Shown in pieces: positions 61,608-64,000 of a DNA stretch of 64,000 nucleotides. Location: assembly GCF_030656875.1 (NCBI RefSeq), contig NZ_CP130943.1, forward strand, positions 1,860,001-1,924,000, given 5' to 3'. Made by a program: the position numbers and the translations under genes. The notes beneath the pieces were generated by a model. It saw only the letters and a list, made by a program, of their open reading frames with translations, was not told the origin of the DNA and did not search any database. Source of the stretch: Prescottella sp. R16. GTDB taxonomy: Bacteria > Actinomycetota > Actinomycetes > Mycobacteriales > Mycobacteriaceae. Position 1 is the stretch's first letter. Every line of letters starts with the position of its first letter.

Positions 61608-62714
61608 ATGAACCGCGTGAGCGGCTTGGAAGATACGAATGCAGGTATGCCCGGGCGCGTCGACTACCCGTCCCGGCGGGTCCTCGACGACGCCCCGTTG
61701 CTGGCAGCGGCCACGGGCCGCACCCCGAAGCACCGCCCCGTGTGGTTCATGCGGCAAGCCGGACGGTCGCTGCCCGAATACCGGGAGATCCGTGCCGGAA
61801 TCGGCATGCTCGAATCGTGCTTCGACCCCGAACTGGTCTGCGAGATCACGATGCAGCCCGTGCGCCGGCACAAGGTGGACGCGGCGATCCTGTTCTCCGA
61901 CATCGTCGTTCCCCTGAAGGCCGCCGGCATCGATCTCGACATCGTCGCCGGCGTCGGCCCGGTCGTCGCGGACCCGGTGCGCAGCGTCGCCGACGTCGAC
62001 GCGCTGCCCCGGCTCGTGCCCGACGAGGTCGGCGCCGTCGCGCGGGCCGTGCGGCTGCTGACGGCCGAACTCGGCGACACCCCGCTGATCGGTTTCGCCG
62101 GTGCCCCGTTCACGCTCGCGTCGTACCTCGTCGAGGGCGGCCCGAGCCGCAACCACGAGCGCACCAAGGCGCTCATGCACGCCGACCCGAAGACGTGGCA
62201 CACCCTGCTCGGGCACATCACCGACATCACGATCGCGTTCCTGCAGGCGCAGTTGCACGCCGGTGTCGACGCGGTGCAGCTGTTCGACTCGTGGGCCGGG
62301 GCACTGTCCCTCGCCGAGTACCGCGAATTCGTGTTCCCGCACTCCGAGCGGGTGTTCGCGGAGGTCGCGTCCGCGGGCGTGCCCCGCATCCACTTCGGCG
62401 TCGGGACCGGGGAACTACTCGGCGCGATGGGGGAGGCCGGTGCGGACGTCGTCGGCGTCGACTGGCGCATCCCCCTCGACGTCGCGGCCCGCCGCATCGG
62501 ACCGGGCAAGGCGCTGCAGGGCAACCTCGATCCGGCCGTGCTGTTCGCCGGCCGGGACGCCGTCGAAACCCAGGTCCGGCGCATCTGCCGGGAGGCCGAC
62601 GCCGCCCTCGCCGCCGGCGCGACCGGGCACATCTTCAACCTCGGCCACGGCGTCATGCCGGACACCGATCCGGCGGTACTGACCGACGTCGTGGAGTTGG
62701 TGCACTCGCTGTGA
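61608..62714 (+). CDS. hemE: Uroporphyrinogen decarboxylase
   Basis: Haem biosynthesis enzyme of 368 aa converting uroporphyrinogen III to coproporphyrinogen III. The signature [15 protein letters not shown] (about residues 45-59) and the catalytic Asp in [14 protein letters not shown] are intact, as are [18 protein letters not shown] and the C-terminal [16 protein letters not shown] 61608 begins a short family-typical N-terminus; GTG 61617 is an alternative. Its stop overlaps the start of the next haem gene (GTGA), forming a hemE-hemG operon. Divergent from DUF3000. Confidence 0.96.
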   Translation: MNRVSGLEDTNAGMPGRVDYPSRRVLDDAPLLAAATGRTPKHRPVWFMRQAGRSLPEYREIRAGIGMLESCFDPELVCEITMQPVRRHKVDAAILFSDIVVPLKAAGIDLDIVAGVGPVVADPVRSVADVDALPRLVPDEVGAVARAVRLLTAELGDTPLIGFAGAPFTLASYLVEGGPSRNHERTKALMHADPKTWHTLLGHITDITIAFLQAQLHAGVDAVQLFDSWAGALSLAEYREFVFPHSERVFAEVASAGVPRIHFGVGTGELLGAMGEAGADVVGVDWRIPLDVAARRIGPGKALQGNLDPAVLFAGRDAVETQVRRICREADAALAAGATGHIFNLGHGVMPDTDPAVLTDVVELVHSL

Positions 62715-64000
62715 CGGTCCGGCGGGTCGCGGTCGTCGGCGGCGGCATCACGGGTCTCGTCGCCGCCCACCGGCTGCGGCAGCAACTCGGCGGCGGCATC
62801 GACATCACCCTCGTCGAGGCCGGGACGCGGCTCGGCGGCAAACTGCGGACGGTGCCGCTCGGTGGCGGACCGGTCGACGTCGGGGCCGAGGCGTTCCTCG
62901 CCCGCCGGCCCGAGGTGTCCGACCTGATCGCCGAACTCGGCCTGTCCGACGAGCTGGTGTATCCGGCAGGCCGGCAGCCGCTGATCTGGTCGCAGGGCAG
63001 CCTGCACCCGCTGCCGGCGCGCACACTCATGGGTATCCCGTCGACCGCCGAATCCGTCGCCGGACTCGTCGACGAGGCCACCTGCGCCCGCATCGCCGCC
63101 GAACCGTCCGTGCCGCTGACCTGGGACACCGCGTCCGACATGTCGGTGGCCGCGCTGGTCGGGTCCCGGTTCGGCGAGCAGGTGGTACGGCGCAGCGTCG
63201 ACCCGCTGCTCGGCGGCGTGTACTCGGGCCTGGCCGAATCGATCGGGGTGCGGGCCGCGGTCCCGACCCTGGCCGCCGCCCTCGATGCCGGGGCGGCCAG
63301 CCTCACTGCGGCCGTCGCCGCGGCCCTGCCCACTCCCGCACCCGGACCCGTGTTCGGGGCGCTGCGCGGCGGCTACGGCACGCTGCTCGACGCCCTGCAC
63401 GACGCCGCCCGGCCCCGGGTGCTGTCGGGCATCCCGGCGTCCGGGCTGCGGCGGGACGGCGACGGCTGGTGGCTCGACCCTGTCGGCCGTGTCGACGGCG
63501 TCGTCCTCGCCGTGCCGGCGCCACAGCTGGTGGAGCTGGTCGCCGACGCCGCACCCGCCCTCGCCGACGCGGCCTCCGGTATCGCACTCGCGTCGTCGGC
63601 CGTGGTGGCGCTCGCACTGCCTTCCGGTGCCGCCCTGCCCGACAACTCCGGCATCCTCGTCGCGACCGGAGAAGCATTGGGCGCCAAGGCCTTCACGCTG
63701 TCCGGCCGCAAGTGGCCGCACCTCGCCGACCGGGACGTCACCCTGCTGCGGGCGTCGTACGGACGCTTCGGCGACGCCGCCGTCGTCGACCTGCCCGACG
63801 CCGACCTGATCGCCCGGGCCCGCGCCGACCTCGAGGTCGTCACCGGTATACGTGCGGAACCGGTGGACGCGTTCGTGCAGCGCTGGCACGACGGCCTGCC
63901 GCAGTACGCGCCCGGTCACCTCGACCGGGTTGCCGCGATCGAGGCGGCGGCCGCGGACGTCGAGGGACTCGAGGTCGCGGGCGCCTACCTGCGCGGAGTC
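62711..64000 (+). CDS. hemG: Protoporphyrinogen/coproporphyrinogen oxidase, partial (3' end missing)
   Basis: FAD-dependent oxidase of the HemY/CgoX class; 430 residues are visible and the gene runs off the right edge. The dinucleotide-binding motif [17 protein letters not shown] is at the start, then [13 protein letters not shown] and [15 protein letters not shown]. The middle is [21 protein letters not shown], typical of the family. In actinobacteria this enzyme usually acts as a coproporphyrinogen oxidase in the coproporphyrin-dependent route (knowledge of the family). GTG 62711 overlaps the hemE stop. Confidence 0.93.
   Translation, partial: MTVRRVAVVGGGITGLVAAHRLRQQLGGGIDITLVEAGTRLGGKLRTVPLGGGPVDVGAEAFLARRPEVSDLIAELGLSDELVYPAGRQPLIWSQGSLHPLPARTLMGIPSTAESVAGLVDEATCARIAAEPSVPLTWDTASDMSVAALVGSRFGEQVVRRSVDPLLGGVYSGLAESIGVRAAVPTLAAALDAGAASLTAAVAAALPTPAPGPVFGALRGGYGTLLDALHDAARPRVLSGIPASGLRRDGDGWWLDPVGRVDGVVLAVPAPQLVELVADAAPALADAASGIALASSAVVALALPSGAALPDNSGILVATGEALGAKAFTLSGRKWPHLADRDVTLLRASYGRFGDAAVVDLPDADLIARARADLEVVTGIRAEPVDAFVQRWHDGLPQYAPGHLDRVAAIEAAAADVEGLEVAGAYLRGV

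Noticed and set aside
1..64000. Mobile elements, prophage, CRISPR or tRNA/rRNA genes
   Set aside because: No transposase, integrase, phage gene, direct-repeat array or cloverleaf pattern was recognised, and gene content is conserved core throughout.

Overview
The window is about 69% GC chromosomal DNA from a member of the Mycobacteriales, most likely Rhodococcus or a close relative. The genus call is an inference from gene content. Support comes from the AhpC/OxyR pair, the SigA/SigB/IdeR/PpgK/SuhB/Cei/Dut block, a mycobacterial-type WS/DGAT acyltransferase, and many actinobacterial DUF families (DUF3039, 3093, 3099, 3159, 3710, 4192, 4193, 5997). From memory, much of the gene order follows the M. 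tuberculosis Rv2677-Rv2715 neighbourhood with local insertions. I recognise 58 protein genes, two of them cut by the window edges. I see no tRNA, rRNA, CRISPR array, insertion sequence, prophage or integrase, so this is core chromosome rather than an island.

Layout. 1-1.4 kb: divergent ahpC (partial) and oxyR for peroxide stress. 1.4-11.2 kb: a LysR-like effector domain protein without HTH opposite a DUF5997 gene, a DUF4203 membrane protein, a DUF3516 helicase, an alpha/beta hydrolase, a PAC2 protein, a lipoprotein, DUF4192 and galE. 11.2-17.1 kb: ideR, then acuC with a GNAT/acyl-CoA-synthetase fusion (a reversible lysine acylation pair), then sigB. 17.2-28.7 kb: methyltransferase, DUF3099, DUF3039, YihY, a second helicase, DUF7455, a KhtT/KhtU-like K+/H+ antiporter, sigA, ppgK, suhB and cei. 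29-38.9 kb: DUF4193, DUF3093, dut-DUF3710, a thioesterase, a hydrolase, an OB-fold protein, DUF3159, ceoC/ceoB and a KimA-like permease with a TRAM RNA methyltransferase. 39-43 kb: an export cluster (MarR, DHA2 MFS pump, DrrAB-type ABC pump). 43-50.4 kb: a three-domain glutaminase, dxs, a Cys-rich pentapeptide protein, a sugar porter and a siderophore-binding lipoprotein behind a clear iron box. 50.6-60.9 kb: lipid genes (oleate hydratase, fadAB, WS/DGAT, esterases) plus RNase D. 60.9-64 kb: DUF3000, hemE and a partial hemG/hemY.

How it fits together. The window holds both housekeeping and general-stress sigma factors, the peroxide and iron regulators, two potassium modules (export by KhtTU; probable import by the KimA-like protein with two RCK proteins), and fatty acid modification, oxidation and storage genes. 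One lipid promoter carries an exact match to the KstR consensus, and the siderophore gene carries a 15/19 match to the IdeR box.

Regulatory layout is unusually legible. At least eight genes have a TANNNT -10 element placed so that +1 falls exactly on the start codon (leaderless), and six more fall within 1-2 nt. Convergent junctions either overlap by up to 57 bp or carry perfect 10-19 bp hairpins. I did not find a clearly undescribed multi-gene system. The best leads are the HTH-less LysR-like protein with DUF5997, the CeoBC/KimA-like potassium module, a Cys-containing leader ORF before DUF4193, and several unassigned operators.
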